The notes under the pieces were generated by a model that did not search any database, was not told the origin of the DNA, and worked only from the letters and a program-made list of their open reading frames with translations. From the NCBI GenBank assembly GCA_015478645.1, contig JADMIL010000020.1, positions 1 to 50,192 of the forward strand: a stretch of 50,192 bases of DNA, given 5' to 3'. Below are positions 1-8,450 of the stretch, one piece after another (position 1 is the stretch's first letter; each line of letters begins with the position of its first letter). Source of the stretch: Candidatus Binataceae bacterium. Its GTDB lineage: Bacteria > Desulfobacterota > Binatia > Binatales > Binataceae. Made by a program: the position numbers and the translations under genes.

Positions 1-45
1 CGTCACGTCATCAGACCACGCCAAGCTCGTGATTCAACCCTTTCA

Positions 46-459
46 TCAACACCCTGCTAATGATTCAGGAGGGGGATCACTTCCATCTTCAGTTCTGACG
101 CCCCCAGAAAGCCTCGCCGACAGGATACAGTCGCCACGTTCGGGGTGATAGAACTCCGGCACGTACTCGCACTCCGGGCCGAGCACCACTTCGCCGGCGC
201 GCAATTCGGCCAACGCCGTCGGATTGCCGCAGCCGAGCGAGGCGGCGACCGCGGCCACCGGCAGTTCGGTGGTCTCGCCGTGGCGGTAAAGATTCGAGGT
301 GATCGGATCGTTGCTCGCGGGCGACGGACCGCAACATCCGCTCGCACCGGCGCCGCAACTTGCCGTGGCGCCGGCCGCGGCCCGCATCGCGGCCTTGCCA
401 TAGTTCTCGCGCACCTGTTCCCTGATTGCTTCGCCCTGCTGGTCGCCTGGCTCATTCAT
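46..459 (-). pseudogene. arsM: Truncated arsenite methyltransferase (N-terminal fragment only)
   Basis: An intact ArsM methylates arsenite with S-adenosylmethionine. This reading frame (137 residues) begins at ATG 459-457 behind an AAGGAG ribosome site. Its first 93 residues look like an ArsM N-terminus: the helix IREQVRENYGKAA, a Cys-containing linker (SCGAG, GCCG), SNLY, then SLGCGNP and LRAGEVVL. In the family GEVVL runs straight into the DLGSG SAM-binding motif. Here homology stops at about position 181 and is replaced by about 44 unrelated residues, so the whole methyltransferase core is missing and the product cannot be active. It faces away from arsR across 134 bp, the usual place for a divergent ars gene. 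The cause could be a deletion, an insertion or an assembly join close to the window edge. The ArsM assignment rests on the pattern recognised by eye. Confidence 0.7.
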
Positions 460-558
460 CGAGGACTCCTTAATGAGGCGCGCGGCTGATTGGCGCGCTG
501 TGACGGGGTTGATCGAAAGCGCGGTACGCACTCGTTTGCCGTGGATAGCCGTGCGCGC

Positions 559-593
559 TTGACACCGTTCGATATTTCTATATATCTGAAACA
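559..593 (+). promoter_or_regulatory. Candidate arsR promoter with overlapping ArsR operator
   Basis: TTGACA at 559-564 and TATATC at 581-586 (16-bp spacer) form a good sigma-70 type promoter. Around the -10 lies an imperfect inverted repeat, TTC-GATAT ... ATATC-TGAA (568-590), the kind of AT-rich dyad ArsR repressors bind. Transcription would begin at about 593, directly at the arsR ATG (594), which would make the mRNA leaderless; no ribosome site precedes that ATG. The operator is inferred from position and symmetry only. Confidence 0.55.
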
Positions 594-1037
594 ATGGAGA
601 TGGCAAGCGCAATCGCCGCGCTGGGCGCGCTCGCCCAGGAAAGCCGCCTCGAGGTTTTCCGGACGCTGGTGCAGGCCGGCCCAACTGGTCTGGCGGCCGG
701 CGAAATCGGCGCGCGGCTGGGATTGCCGTCGCCGACGCTGTCGTTTCATCTCAACCAGTTGCGCCACGCCGGACTGATCGCGTCGCGGCGCCACAGCCGA
801 TCGATCATCTATGCGGCCAACTACGCGGCGATGAACGCGTTGCTGGCCTATCTAACTGAGAACTGTTGCGGCGGCGACGCCGAGGCCTGCCTGACGGCGT
901 GTCCGCCGGCCACCGCGCCAGCGGGCAAACCCCCGGCGCGCCGATCGCGCGCGCGGCGGATCGCGCGACGGACGTCCGCCGCAGCGGCGTCCGCCGGGAA
1001 ATTGGCCGTGCCGGGTGGCCGCGCGTCGCGCCGTTGA
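594..1037 (+). CDS. arsR: ArsR-family arsenic-responsive transcriptional repressor
   Basis: A winged-helix metalloregulator expected to repress the ars genes until arsenite binds. Residues 5-80 carry the ArsR fold: LGALAQESRLEVFRTLVQAG, then GEIGARLGLPSPTLSFHLNQL as the recognition helix region, then the wing SRRHSRSIIYAAN. The arsenite site is visible just after the DNA-binding domain as C91-C92 and C99, plus C103. The CC-x6-C spacing matches the C-terminal As(III) site known from Acidithiobacillus-type ArsR. Residues 112-147 are an Arg/Ala-rich tail not usual for the family, possibly loss of an earlier stop. ATG 594 is chosen; ATG 600 is equally in frame. It is the first gene of arsR-arsC-acr3. 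Confidence 0.9.
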   Translation: MEMASAIAALGALAQESRLEVFRTLVQAGPTGLAAGEIGARLGLPSPTLSFHLNQLRHAGLIASRRHSRSIIYAANYAAMNALLAYLTENCCGGDAEACLTACPPATAPAGKPPARRSRARRIARRTSAAAASAGKLAVPGGRASRR

Positions 1038-1099
1038 TAGTCCCGTGCGGCGTCTTAAATCCAATGCTCCAAAGTCAAGTATCCGGATGATTGCGAGCG

Positions 1100-1618
1100 A
1101 TGACGAACAAGATATTCAACGTGCTGTTTCTCTGCACCGGCAACTCCGCGCGCAGCATCATGGCGGAATGCGCGGCCAATCGCTGGGGCAGGAGCCGTCT
1201 GCGGGCCTTCAGCGCGGGCAGCCATCCGCAGGGCGAGGTTCATCCGCTCACGCTCGAGTTGCTGCGCAGCCTCAACTATGCGACCAGCGATTTGCGCAGC
1301 AAGAGCTGGGACGAATTCGCCGCGCCGGGCGCACCGGCGCTGGATTTTGTCTTCACCGTCTGCGATCAGGCGGCCGGCGAGGAGTGCCCGCTATGGCCCG
1401 GCCAGCCGATCACGGCGCATTGGGGCGCGGCCGATCCGGCGGCATTTGCCGGCACCGAGGAGCACCGTCGGCAGTGCTTCCTGCGCGTCTATACCGAACT
1501 CGAAAATCGCATCAAGCTGTTCGCCAGTCTGCCGTTCGAGGCACTCGGCGCGATGGCGTTGCGGGCGCACGCGAATGAGATTGGCAAAATCAGGCGGCCG
1601 GACGATCCGCAAGGCTGA
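1100..1618 (+). CDS. arsC: Arsenate reductase, thioredoxin-coupled low-molecular-weight phosphatase type
   Basis: Reduces arsenate to arsenite so that the Acr3 pump downstream can export it. The 172-residue protein has the low-molecular-weight phosphatase P-loop CTGNSAR (C12 to R18) at its N-terminus. It has a second cysteine pair, C88 and C96, in [15 protein letters not shown], followed by HWGAADPA. That nucleophilic cysteine plus resolving pair is the hallmark of thioredoxin-linked ArsC enzymes, as opposed to plain tyrosine phosphatases. ATG 1100 is chosen because it gives the usual short N-terminus; a TTG at 1091 would add three residues. It lies 62 bp after arsR and 59 bp before acr3, presumably in one transcript. 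Confidence 0.9.
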   Translation: MTNKIFNVLFLCTGNSARSIMAECAANRWGRSRLRAFSAGSHPQGEVHPLTLELLRSLNYATSDLRSKSWDEFAAPGAPALDFVFTVCDQAAGEECPLWPGQPITAHWGAADPAAFAGTEEHRRQCFLRVYTELENRIKLFASLPFEALGAMALRAHANEIGKIRRPDDPQG

Positions 1619-1677
1619 GCGCAGCCCGGCGCGCTCCGGCATTACCTCGCGCAAATCCGTTTGCGGGAACCGGTCCG

Positions 1678-2802
1678 ATGAAAACTGCTGCGATTAGGGG
1701 GGAGTATTTGCCGATTAGCCAGTCTTCGATGATGCGCCGGCTTTCGTTTTTCGATCGTTACCTCACTCTGTGGATATTTATTGCGATGGCCGCCGGGGTG
1801 GCGATTGGCTATTGCGCCCCGGGCGTCAGGACGGCGATCGACACACTGAGTATCGGCGCGACTTCCGTGCCGATCGCGGCCGGACTGATCCTGATGATGT
1901 ATCCGCCGCTGGCCAAGGTCCGCTACGACGAACTCGGCGACGTCTTCCGCGACTGGAAAATCCTGGGGCTCTCGCTGGTCCAGAACTGGATAATCGGCCC
2001 GACCCTGATGTTCGCGCTGGCGGTGCTCTTCCTGCGCGGTCATCCGGCCTACATGGCCGGGCTGATCCTGATCGGACTCGCGCGCTGTATCGCGATGGTC
2101 ATCGTCTGGAACGATCTCGCGCACGGCGATGCGGACTACTGTGCCGGGCTGGTGGCGTTCAATTCGATCTTCCAGGTGCTCTTTTACTCGGTCTTCGCCT
2201 GGGTCTTCGTGACCGTGTTGCCGCGATGGATTGGGCTGGGCGGCGCGGTAGTCAACGTGACGATCGGGGAAATCGCGGCGAGTGTGGGAATCTATCTCGG
2301 CGTGCCGTTCGCGGCCGGCTTCATCACCTGGATAACGCTCACGCGGCGCCGCGGCAAGGCCTGGTATTACGAACGCTTCATCCCGCGGATCGCGCCGATT
2401 ACGCTGGCCTCGCTGCTCTTTACGATCGTCGTGATGTTTTCGATCAAGGGTCGCGCGATAGTCGAATTACCTTTCGACGCCGTGCGCATCGCGATTCCAC
2501 TGATGCTCTATTTCACGATCATGTTTGCGCTGTCGTTCGCGATGAGCGGATGGAGCGGCGCCTCGTATGCGCAGAGCTGCACGCTCTCGTTTACGGCCGC
2601 GTCGAATAACTTCGAGCTGGCGATCGCGGTCGCCGTGGCGACCTTCGGGATTTCCAGTGGCGAGGCCTTCGCCGCGGTCATCGGTCCGCTGATCGAGGTG
2701 CCGGTGATGATCGGACTGGTCGGCGTCGCGGGCAGGATCAAGCTGCGCTGGTGGCCCGAGCCTGTCGCCGCCGGTATGGCGTCCCGCGCGGCACACCACT
2801 GA
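1678..2802 (+). CDS. acr3: Arsenite efflux permease of the Acr3 family
   Basis: An inner-membrane arsenite exporter of the bile/arsenite/riboflavin transporter superfamily, with about ten hydrophobic segments over 374 residues. Family landmarks are the membrane cysteine C137 in [16 protein letters not shown] and the glutamate E313 in [13 protein letters not shown], both known to be needed for transport in studied Acr3 proteins. With arsR and arsC just upstream it completes a minimal reduce-and-export operon. Start: ATG 1678 has a poor ribosome site. The in-frame TTG at 1708 sits just behind a GGGGGGAG run and is a serious alternative, which would shorten the protein by ten residues. An inverted repeat at the stop codon probably ends the transcript. 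Confidence 0.92.
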   Translation: MKTAAIRGEYLPISQSSMMRRLSFFDRYLTLWIFIAMAAGVAIGYCAPGVRTAIDTLSIGATSVPIAAGLILMMYPPLAKVRYDELGDVFRDWKILGLSLVQNWIIGPTLMFALAVLFLRGHPAYMAGLILIGLARCIAMVIVWNDLAHGDADYCAGLVAFNSIFQVLFYSVFAWVFVTVLPRWIGLGGAVVNVTIGEIAASVGIYLGVPFAAGFITWITLTRRRGKAWYYERFIPRIAPITLASLLFTIVVMFSIKGRAIVELPFDAVRIAIPLMLYFTIMFALSFAMSGWSGASYAQSCTLSFTAASNNFELAIAVAVATFGISSGEAFAAVIGPLIEVPVMIGLVGVAGRIKLRWWPEPVAAGMASRAAHH

Positions 2803-2823
2803 GTAATCGCGGGCGATTACTCA
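2800..2823 (+). terminator. Hairpin at the acr3 stop codon
   Basis: TGAGTAATCGC (2800-2810) is followed after two bases by its exact reverse complement, GCGATTACTCA. The stem includes the acr3 TGA. A T-rich stretch (ATTTTATTCC) follows about ten bases later rather than directly, so it is an imperfect intrinsic terminator or an mRNA-end stabiliser. Confidence 0.5.
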
Positions 2824-2941
2824 GTCCACTCGCGATTTTATTCCTTCCTTTGCCCGGCCCGGCGGAGCGCATGGCCAAGCGCGGGAACGTTGATGGGCGG
2901 GGGAATCTACTCCCCCCGCCGCATCGGCAGGCTGGCGCGAT

Positions 2942-4693
2942 CTACTTCTTCGCGAAGACGAAATGTTCGCTCATACGCTCGCGCACCTGATTGAGGTGAT
3001 TGCAGTACTGGAAGAAGCCGCCGTTGTAGTTGCCGTCCTGGCGGCGCTGAAACTCGCCCTCGAAATTGTAGTAGCCGGGCGTGCATTCCTGATTGCGGCT
3101 GGTCTTGCCGCGATGCTCGATGATTTCCTGCACCCACCATTCCTCGGCCTTCGGCGTCGCGTCGATGGAGTGATAGCCATGGCGGCGGGCGTAGTCGATG
3201 CATCCGGCGATATGGTCGCCCTGGGCCTGCAGCATGTCGGTCAGGTTGAACTGGAACGACGCCTGATAGCCGCCCATGATGAACAGATTGGGATAGCCCT
3301 GCGAATGGATCCCGAGCAGCGTGCGGATGCCGTCGCGGTACTTGTCGTTGAGCTCGAGGCCCTGCTCGCCCTTGATCTGGTTGTAGATGCCGGTTTTTTG
3401 CACCTCAAAGCCGGTGGCGTAGATCAGCACGTCGAGCGCGTACTGCCGGCCCTCGAACACCGGTCCCCGTTCGTTGATCTCGGTGATGCCCTTGCCGTGC
3501 GTATCGACCAGGTGGACGTTGGGGCGGTTGAAGGTCGGCAGATAGTCATTGTGGAAGCACGGACGCTTGCACATCAGCATGTACCACGGCTTGAGCGCCG
3601 CGGCGGTGGCGGGATCCTTGACCGTCGCGTCGATGCGCTGATGAATGCGCATCATGGCCTCGATGTTGGCGTTCTCCTGGCGGCGGATCTTCTCCTCGTG
3701 CGACAGGCCGGCCTGCTTGATCTTCTGCGCGTCGGTCATCTGCGGTTCCATCCGGGCGAGCGCGCGCCGCCGCGACTGCCATCCGGGGCTCAGTCTGCGC
3801 GCCCAGTTGGGGTCGGTCGGCCAATCGTCACGAATATCGATTGACGATGGGGTGCGCTGGAAGACGTAGAGTTCCTTGGCCGCCGCGCCCAGACCGGGAA
3901 TCGCCTGCACCGCGGTCGCCCCGGTGCCGATGATCCCGACGACTTTATCTTCGAGTCCCGAGAGGTCGGACCTGGTATATGCGTAGTCCCATCGCGAGGT
4001 ATGAAACGAATGGCCCTTGAAGGTCTCGAGGCCCGCGATCCTGGCCAGCTTGGGCTTGGAGAGCGTGCCGTTGGCGCAGATCACGAAGCGCGCCTTCATC
4101 CGATCGCCGCGGTCCGTGGCGACATGCCACATCCGCTCGGCTTCGTTCCATACGGTGGAGGTGACGGTCGTATTGAATGTCGCAAGTTCGTACAGATTGT
4201 ACTTGCGCGCGATCGCCTGGCAGTGGGCGAAGATCTCCGGACCGCGCGAGTAGTGGTTCTTGGGCACGTAGTCGAGCTCGTCGAGCAGCGGCAGATAGTC
4301 GTATGCGACCACGTCGCAGGCGACGCCCGGGTAGCGGTTCCAGTACCAGGTGCCGCCAACATCGGCGCCGCGCTCGACGATTCGGATGCTCTCGACGCCG
4401 TATTCGCGCAGGCGCGCGGAGGTCAGCAGCGCCGAGAAACCGCCGCCGATAAAGAGGCATTCGACGGTATCGTTGATGGGCGCGCGATCCGGTGCGGCGC
4501 CCGCGTACGGGTCGACTTCGTAGCGCGCCAAGTCGCCGGTCAGGTCCGAGTTGTATTGCGAGGTGCCCTCGGGCCGGTATTTCAGCCGCAGGTCGCGCTC
4601 CTCGGCGAACTTGCGCTTGACGCTATCGTAGAAATCCTGCGGCCGCGTGGGTTTCGCGGCGAGTCCAATGGGCTTTTCCTGCGACTCCTTCAT
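2942..4693 (-). CDS. FAD/NADPH-dependent monooxygenase, Baeyer-Villiger type
   Basis: A 583-residue flavoprotein of the cyclohexanone/phenylacetone monooxygenase group, which inserts oxygen next to a ketone carbonyl using NADPH and O2. The FAD Rossmann motif is GGGFSA (83-88), followed by VERGADVGGTWYWNRYPGVACD, which is very typical of the family. The Baeyer-Villiger fingerprint FxGxxxHxxxWD is intact at residues 225-236 (FKGHSFHTSRWD). The NADP Rossmann motif GIIGTGATA is at 253-261, and a C-terminal YATGFEV is present. The long N-terminal extension (about 75 residues) is normal for some subgroups. The substrate cannot be told from the sequence and the neighbours offer no pathway. It is transcribed alone, divergently from thiL across 281 bp in which I see no other gene. 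Confidence 0.88.
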   Translation of the reverse strand: MKESQEKPIGLAAKPTRPQDFYDSVKRKFAEERDLRLKYRPEGTSQYNSDLTGDLARYEVDPYAGAAPDRAPINDTVECLFIGGGFSALLTSARLREYGVESIRIVERGADVGGTWYWNRYPGVACDVVAYDYLPLLDELDYVPKNHYSRGPEIFAHCQAIARKYNLYELATFNTTVTSTVWNEAERMWHVATDRGDRMKARFVICANGTLSKPKLARIAGLETFKGHSFHTSRWDYAYTRSDLSGLEDKVVGIIGTGATAVQAIPGLGAAAKELYVFQRTPSSIDIRDDWPTDPNWARRLSPGWQSRRRALARMEPQMTDAQKIKQAGLSHEEKIRRQENANIEAMMRIHQRIDATVKDPATAAALKPWYMLMCKRPCFHNDYLPTFNRPNVHLVDTHGKGITEINERGPVFEGRQYALDVLIYATGFEVQKTGIYNQIKGEQGLELNDKYRDGIRTLLGIHSQGYPNLFIMGGYQASFQFNLTDMLQAQGDHIAGCIDYARRHGYHSIDATPKAEEWWVQEIIEHRGKTSRNQECTPGYYNFEGEFQRRQDGNYNGGFFQYCNHLNQVRERMSEHFVFAKK

Positions 4694-4974
4694 CTATGCT
4701 CTCCGTTTACGATGGTCATTGCGATGCTCTGGTTCAGCAGTGGTCAATGCCGACAACCCGCTCAGCCTGTCAGCTTGCCACGGGACCGGGAATTTTTCCA
4801 GACATTTCGCCCCCTGAGGCGGAGCGCGGCGCGGTTGCTTGCCCACGTTATGGCGATAGTCTAGCCTGACTAGCGTGCAATCCTTGCTCCTTGCCGCCGC
4901 GCTACGGCGCGCGCCGAACGGCCCCTGACCATCCGCCAAGCAACCGAAGTGACGATCGAAGAAGGGCGGTCCGC

Positions 4975-5940
4975 ATGAGCTATCCGCCCGGAGAATTCGC
5001 GTTAATCGCCCGGCTGACCGCGCGTCTGAGCCAGAGCCGCCGCGTCGTGCTCGGTCCGGGCGACGATTGCGCGGTGGTCGCGGCGCCCCGCGCGCCGCAA
5101 CTCGTGACGATCGATTCGATGGTCGAGGGGGTGCATTTCGAGGTCGGCTGGGCGTCGCCCGAGGAGATCGGCGCGCGTGCGCTGACCGTCAATCTGAGCG
5201 ATATCGCGGCGATGGGCGGGCTGCCGACCGTATGCGTGGTCAACCTGGCGATACGGGCGGGGCTGAGCGCGCGCTTTTTCGACCGGTTGTACGCGGGACT
5301 CGGCGCGGCGGCGCGCGCGGCGGGCGTCGATATCGTGGGCGGTAACGTGACCCGCGGCACGGCGCTCGCGATCACGATCGCGCAGATGGGCGAGGTGCGG
5401 GGCGCGCCGATGCGGCGCGACGCGGCGTGGCCGGGCGATGAAATCTTCGTCACCGGCACGCTCGGCGACGCCGCGATGGGTTGGCGCGTGCTCGCCGGCA
5501 AACTGCGGGCGCGTGGCGCGGCGCGCAAATTCGTTATCGATCGCTGGCGCAATCCGATCGCCCGGCTCGCGGCGGGTCAGCGCCTGGCGCGGATACGTCC
5601 GGTGCCGGCGGCGATCGATATCAGCGACGGCCTCTGGCAGGACCTGGGCCACCTGCTCGAGCGTAGCGCGGTCGGCGCACGGATCGAGGCGCCGGCGCTT
5701 CCGTTGTCAGCGGCCTATCGGCAGATCGCGGGCGACGACGCGACGCTCGCGCTCAGCGGCGGCGAGGATTACGAACTGCTTTTTTGCCTGCGCCCGGGTG
5801 CTTCGGCGCGCGCGCTCAGCCGGCGGCTGGGCGTGGCGGTCGCACGGATCGGCGTAATCACGCGCGGCGCGGGCGCGCATCTGATTGGCGGCGCGGCGCC
5901 GCGGCATGGCGGATGGGACCAGCTCCGCGGGCCCGGCTGA
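4975..5940 (+). CDS. thiL: Thiamine-monophosphate kinase
   Basis: Phosphorylates thiamine monophosphate to the active cofactor thiamine diphosphate with ATP; last step of thiamine biosynthesis; cytosolic. The 321-residue protein shows all ThiL landmarks in order: FALIARLTARL, GPGDDCAVV, DSMVEGVHF, the metal/nucleotide stretch NLSDIAAMGG, GGNVTRG, AIDISDGLWQDLGHLL and the C-terminal SGGEDYELLF. ATG 4975 is chosen because it gives the usual N-terminus and has AGAAGGG upstream; the frame stays open further upstream but is not conserved there. No thiamine-pyrophosphate riboswitch was found upstream. It is the first gene of a run of tightly spaced plus-strand genes (6 bp to the next). Confidence 0.93.
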   Translation: MSYPPGEFALIARLTARLSQSRRVVLGPGDDCAVVAAPRAPQLVTIDSMVEGVHFEVGWASPEEIGARALTVNLSDIAAMGGLPTVCVVNLAIRAGLSARFFDRLYAGLGAAARAAGVDIVGGNVTRGTALAITIAQMGEVRGAPMRRDAAWPGDEIFVTGTLGDAAMGWRVLAGKLRARGAARKFVIDRWRNPIARLAAGQRLARIRPVPAAIDISDGLWQDLGHLLERSAVGARIEAPALPLSAAYRQIAGDDATLALSGGEDYELLFCLRPGASARALSRRLGVAVARIGVITRGAGAHLIGGAAPRHGGWDQLRGPG

Positions 5941-5946
5941 AGCACG

Positions 5947-7158
5947 ATGCTATTGATCCCAATTGCGGTCGCTTTTCTGCTGCTGATGAGCGCGCTACTC
6001 GCCGCTTCGGAGACCGCGCTGTTCGCGCTGGTCCGCATGGAGCATACGCGCGAGCGGCTGGGCGGCGCGGTGCGCGGCGCGCTGGACCGCCTGATGGAGC
6101 ATCCGCTCGAATCGCTGATCGTGATAATCGGATTCAACGAAGCGGCCAACGTTTTTGCCGAATGCCTGGCGACGACCTTCCTGCTGATGTGGCTCGGGCC
6201 GGTGGGCGCGTATGTCGCGGTGCCGCTGATGCTGGTGGTGGTGCTGATCTTCTGTGACATCACACCCAAGACCTTCGCGCTGGGCTTTCCGGCTTTGGTC
6301 GCGATGGTCACGGCGCAGCCACTGGCGGCGCTGGTGCGGATCGCGCATCCGCTGGCCCGCTGGTTTGCGCCGGCGGCGCCGGCGCCGCATCCCGAGCCGG
6401 TCTCGGAGGCAGAGTTCAAGGCGCTGCTCAAGGTCAGCGAGTTCCAGGGCGAGGTCGAGCCGCAGGAGCGCGAGCTGATCCATCGGGTGTTCGATTTCGG
6501 CAGCCGGCGGGTGGCCGAGGTGATGACGCCGCGGGACAAGATGTTTGCGCTGGATATCGCGACGCCGCCCGAGCGGCTGGTGGCGGAATTCGTCGCCGGC
6601 CATTTCTCGCGCGTGCCGATCTTTCGCGAGAGCCGCGACAATATCGTCGGCGTGCTGCACGTCAAGGATCTCGTCAAGCGCCGGCTCGAGCCGGTGCCGC
6701 CCCGTCTCGAGCGCCTGATCCGGCGGGCCGATTACGTGCCGCCGGGCAAGCCGCTGGCCGAGATGTTCGACGAGATGCGGCGCGGGCGCTTTCAGCTCGC
6801 GATCGTGGTCAACGAGTATGGCCGGGTACTCGGCCTGATCACGCTCGAGGACCTGCTCGAGGAGCTGTTCGGCGAGATTCGCGACGAATTCGATTACGAA
6901 GGGCCCGAGGTCACGCCGGCCGGTGACGGCGAATGGCTGGTAGTCGGCGCGATCGAGATCGATCGGCTGCGCGAGGCGATCGGCGGCGTCGGCGATCTGG
7001 GCGCGGCGGGCTCGCGGACGCTCGGCAGCCTGGTGCTGCGGCGGCTCGGACGGGTGCCGCACAGCGGCGAAAAATTCCGCCTGGGAGATTTTGCCGCGAC
7101 GATCGAGCGGGTGCGCGGCGCGACAGTCGAGATGGTGAGGCTCAAGCGATGGCAATAG
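5947..7158 (+). CDS. CNNM/CorC-family membrane protein (DUF21 + CBS pair + CorC_HlyC domain), copy 1
   Basis: A hemolysin C/CorC-like protein implicated in other bacteria in magnesium and cobalt transport. Residues 1-130 are the DUF21 membrane domain with three to four hydrophobic segments. Two CBS domains follow: MTPRDKMFALD ... VGVLHVKDLVKR, and YVPPGKPLAEMFDEMRRG ... VVNEYGRVLGLITLEDLLEEL. Residues from about 320 form the small CorC_HlyC domain (WLVVGAIEIDRLREAI ... LGRVPHSGE). The canonical GNN of the first membrane segments reads GFNEAANV. Its last codons overlap the start of a second, divergent member of the family by 10 bp, so the two are probably translated together and may form a heteromer (inference). 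Confidence 0.87.
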   Translation: MLLIPIAVAFLLLMSALLAASETALFALVRMEHTRERLGGAVRGALDRLMEHPLESLIVIIGFNEAANVFAECLATTFLLMWLGPVGAYVAVPLMLVVVLIFCDITPKTFALGFPALVAMVTAQPLAALVRIAHPLARWFAPAAPAPHPEPVSEAEFKALLKVSEFQGEVEPQERELIHRVFDFGSRRVAEVMTPRDKMFALDIATPPERLVAEFVAGHFSRVPIFRESRDNIVGVLHVKDLVKRRLEPVPPRLERLIRRADYVPPGKPLAEMFDEMRRGRFQLAIVVNEYGRVLGLITLEDLLEELFGEIRDEFDYEGPEVTPAGDGEWLVVGAIEIDRLREAIGGVGDLGAAGSRTLGSLVLRRLGRVPHSGEKFRLGDFAATIERVRGATVEMVRLKRWQ

Positions 7159-8450
7159 CGTGGCTGATCGGCCTGCTGGCGGCCTGCGTGCTGTGCCAGG
7201 CGTTCTTTGCCGCCAGCGAGATCGCGCTGGTCGCCGCCGACGAGCTCAAGGTCCGCGCCGAGCGCGAGCGCGGCAGCAAGGCGGCGCATGCCCTGAGCCG
7301 CATCCTCGAGCGGCGCGATCGGATCGTCGCGCTGCTGCTGACCGGCAACAACCTGGCGACGGTAGTCGCCGCCGCCGCACTGACCAGCTTTCTGCATACG
7401 ATCAATCCGCGCAGCTCCTTCCTGGCGCCGTTCATTCTGGCCCCGATCACGCTGATCCTGGGCGAGTCGATGCCCAAGATGCTCGCCCTGCGCGCCCCAC
7501 TGTGGGTCGCGCGGATGACCGCGCGTCCGCTGACTATCATGGCGATGCTCCTGGCGCCGCTGCTCGCCGCCGAGACCACGATCAGCCGTGGCCTGCGGAA
7601 GATCGCCGGCGTCTCGCCCGACGCCGAGAGCGTCTTTCTAAGCCGCGAGGATCTTGCGAGGCTGGTGCTGCGGCCGCATGCCGACGGCACAGCCGGCGCT
7701 CCCGCCGCGCCCGGCGCCGACGCGATTCTACCCGCCGAGCAGCAGATGATCAGCCGCATCTTCCGCTTCACCCGCGCCGGCGCGCGCAAGTCGATGGTGC
7801 CGCTGGTGCAGGTCGAAGCGGTGCCCAAGGAGACGACGCTGGCCGGCGTGATCGAGCTGGTCCGGCGCGAAGGCTTCACGCGCATTCCGGTGTTCCACGA
7901 GCGCATCTTCAATATCGTCGGCGTGGTCCACGCCTTCGACCTGCTCGAAGCGCCCGACCTGTCGCGCCAGGTCGCCGAGGTGACGCGCCCGGTGAGTTAT
8001 TTTTCCGAGGCGACACCGCTCGACGAAATCCTCTTCGCGCTCCAGCGCACGCGCGAGACGCTGGCCGTGGTGGTCGACGAGTACGGCGGCGCGTCGGGAA
8101 TTATCACGATGGAAGACCTGCTCGAAGAGGTGGTCGGCGATATCGAGGACGAGCATGACGTGCGCGAGGAGCTGGCGCGAGTGGTCGGCCCGCGATCGCT
8201 CGCGGTATCGGCGCTGGCCGGCGTCGCCGAGCTCAACGAGCGCTTTGGACTGAACCTGCCCGAGGCCGCCGAGTATGCTAGTATCGGCGGCTTCGTGGTC
8301 GAGCGCCTCGGCCATATTCCGAAGCCCGGCGAGCAGCTCAAGGCCGGTGATATGACGATCTCGGTCGCGCGCAGCGACGCGCGCGCGGTGCGCGAAGTCG
8401 TGATTCACCTGGAGCGCCCGCTGCGCGCCGCCGACCCGCGCCGCCGATGA
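7149..8450 (+). CDS. CNNM/CorC-family membrane protein (DUF21 + CBS pair + CorC_HlyC domain), copy 2
   Basis: Second member of the same family as the preceding gene, 433 residues. The DUF21 membrane domain starts MAIAWLIGLLAACVLCQAFFA and contains the standard LLLTGNNLATVVAAA and GESMPKMLAL motifs, which copy 1 lacks. CBS regions are MVPLVQVEAVPKETTLAG ... VGVVHAFDLLEA and EATPLDEILFALQRT ... VVVDEYGGASGIITMEDLLEEVVGDI. The C-terminal CorC_HlyC domain ends in LGHIPKPGEQLKAGDMTI. ATG 7149 overlaps the end of copy 1 and its own stop overlaps larB by 4 bp (ATGA). Copy 2 looks like the canonical member and copy 1 the diverged one; both are likely integral to the inner membrane with cytosolic CBS domains. 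Confidence 0.87.
   Translation: MAIAWLIGLLAACVLCQAFFAASEIALVAADELKVRAERERGSKAAHALSRILERRDRIVALLLTGNNLATVVAAAALTSFLHTINPRSSFLAPFILAPITLILGESMPKMLALRAPLWVARMTARPLTIMAMLLAPLLAAETTISRGLRKIAGVSPDAESVFLSREDLARLVLRPHADGTAGAPAAPGADAILPAEQQMISRIFRFTRAGARKSMVPLVQVEAVPKETTLAGVIELVRREGFTRIPVFHERIFNIVGVVHAFDLLEAPDLSRQVAEVTRPVSYFSEATPLDEILFALQRTRETLAVVVDEYGGASGIITMEDLLEEVVGDIEDEHDVREELARVVGPRSLAVSALAGVAELNERFGLNLPEAAEYASIGGFVVERLGHIPKPGEQLKAGDMTISVARSDARAVREVVIHLERPLRAADPRRR

Noticed and set aside
4694-4939. Minus-strand 81-codon frame just upstream of the monooxygenase
   Set aside because: No start signal, no homology by eye and no good codon pattern; it is part of the divergent promoter region.
4694-4974. 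Thiamine-pyrophosphate riboswitch upstream of thiL
   Set aside because: None of the conserved thi-box segments (CTGAGA, CTGATCTGGATAATGCC-like) is present in the gap.
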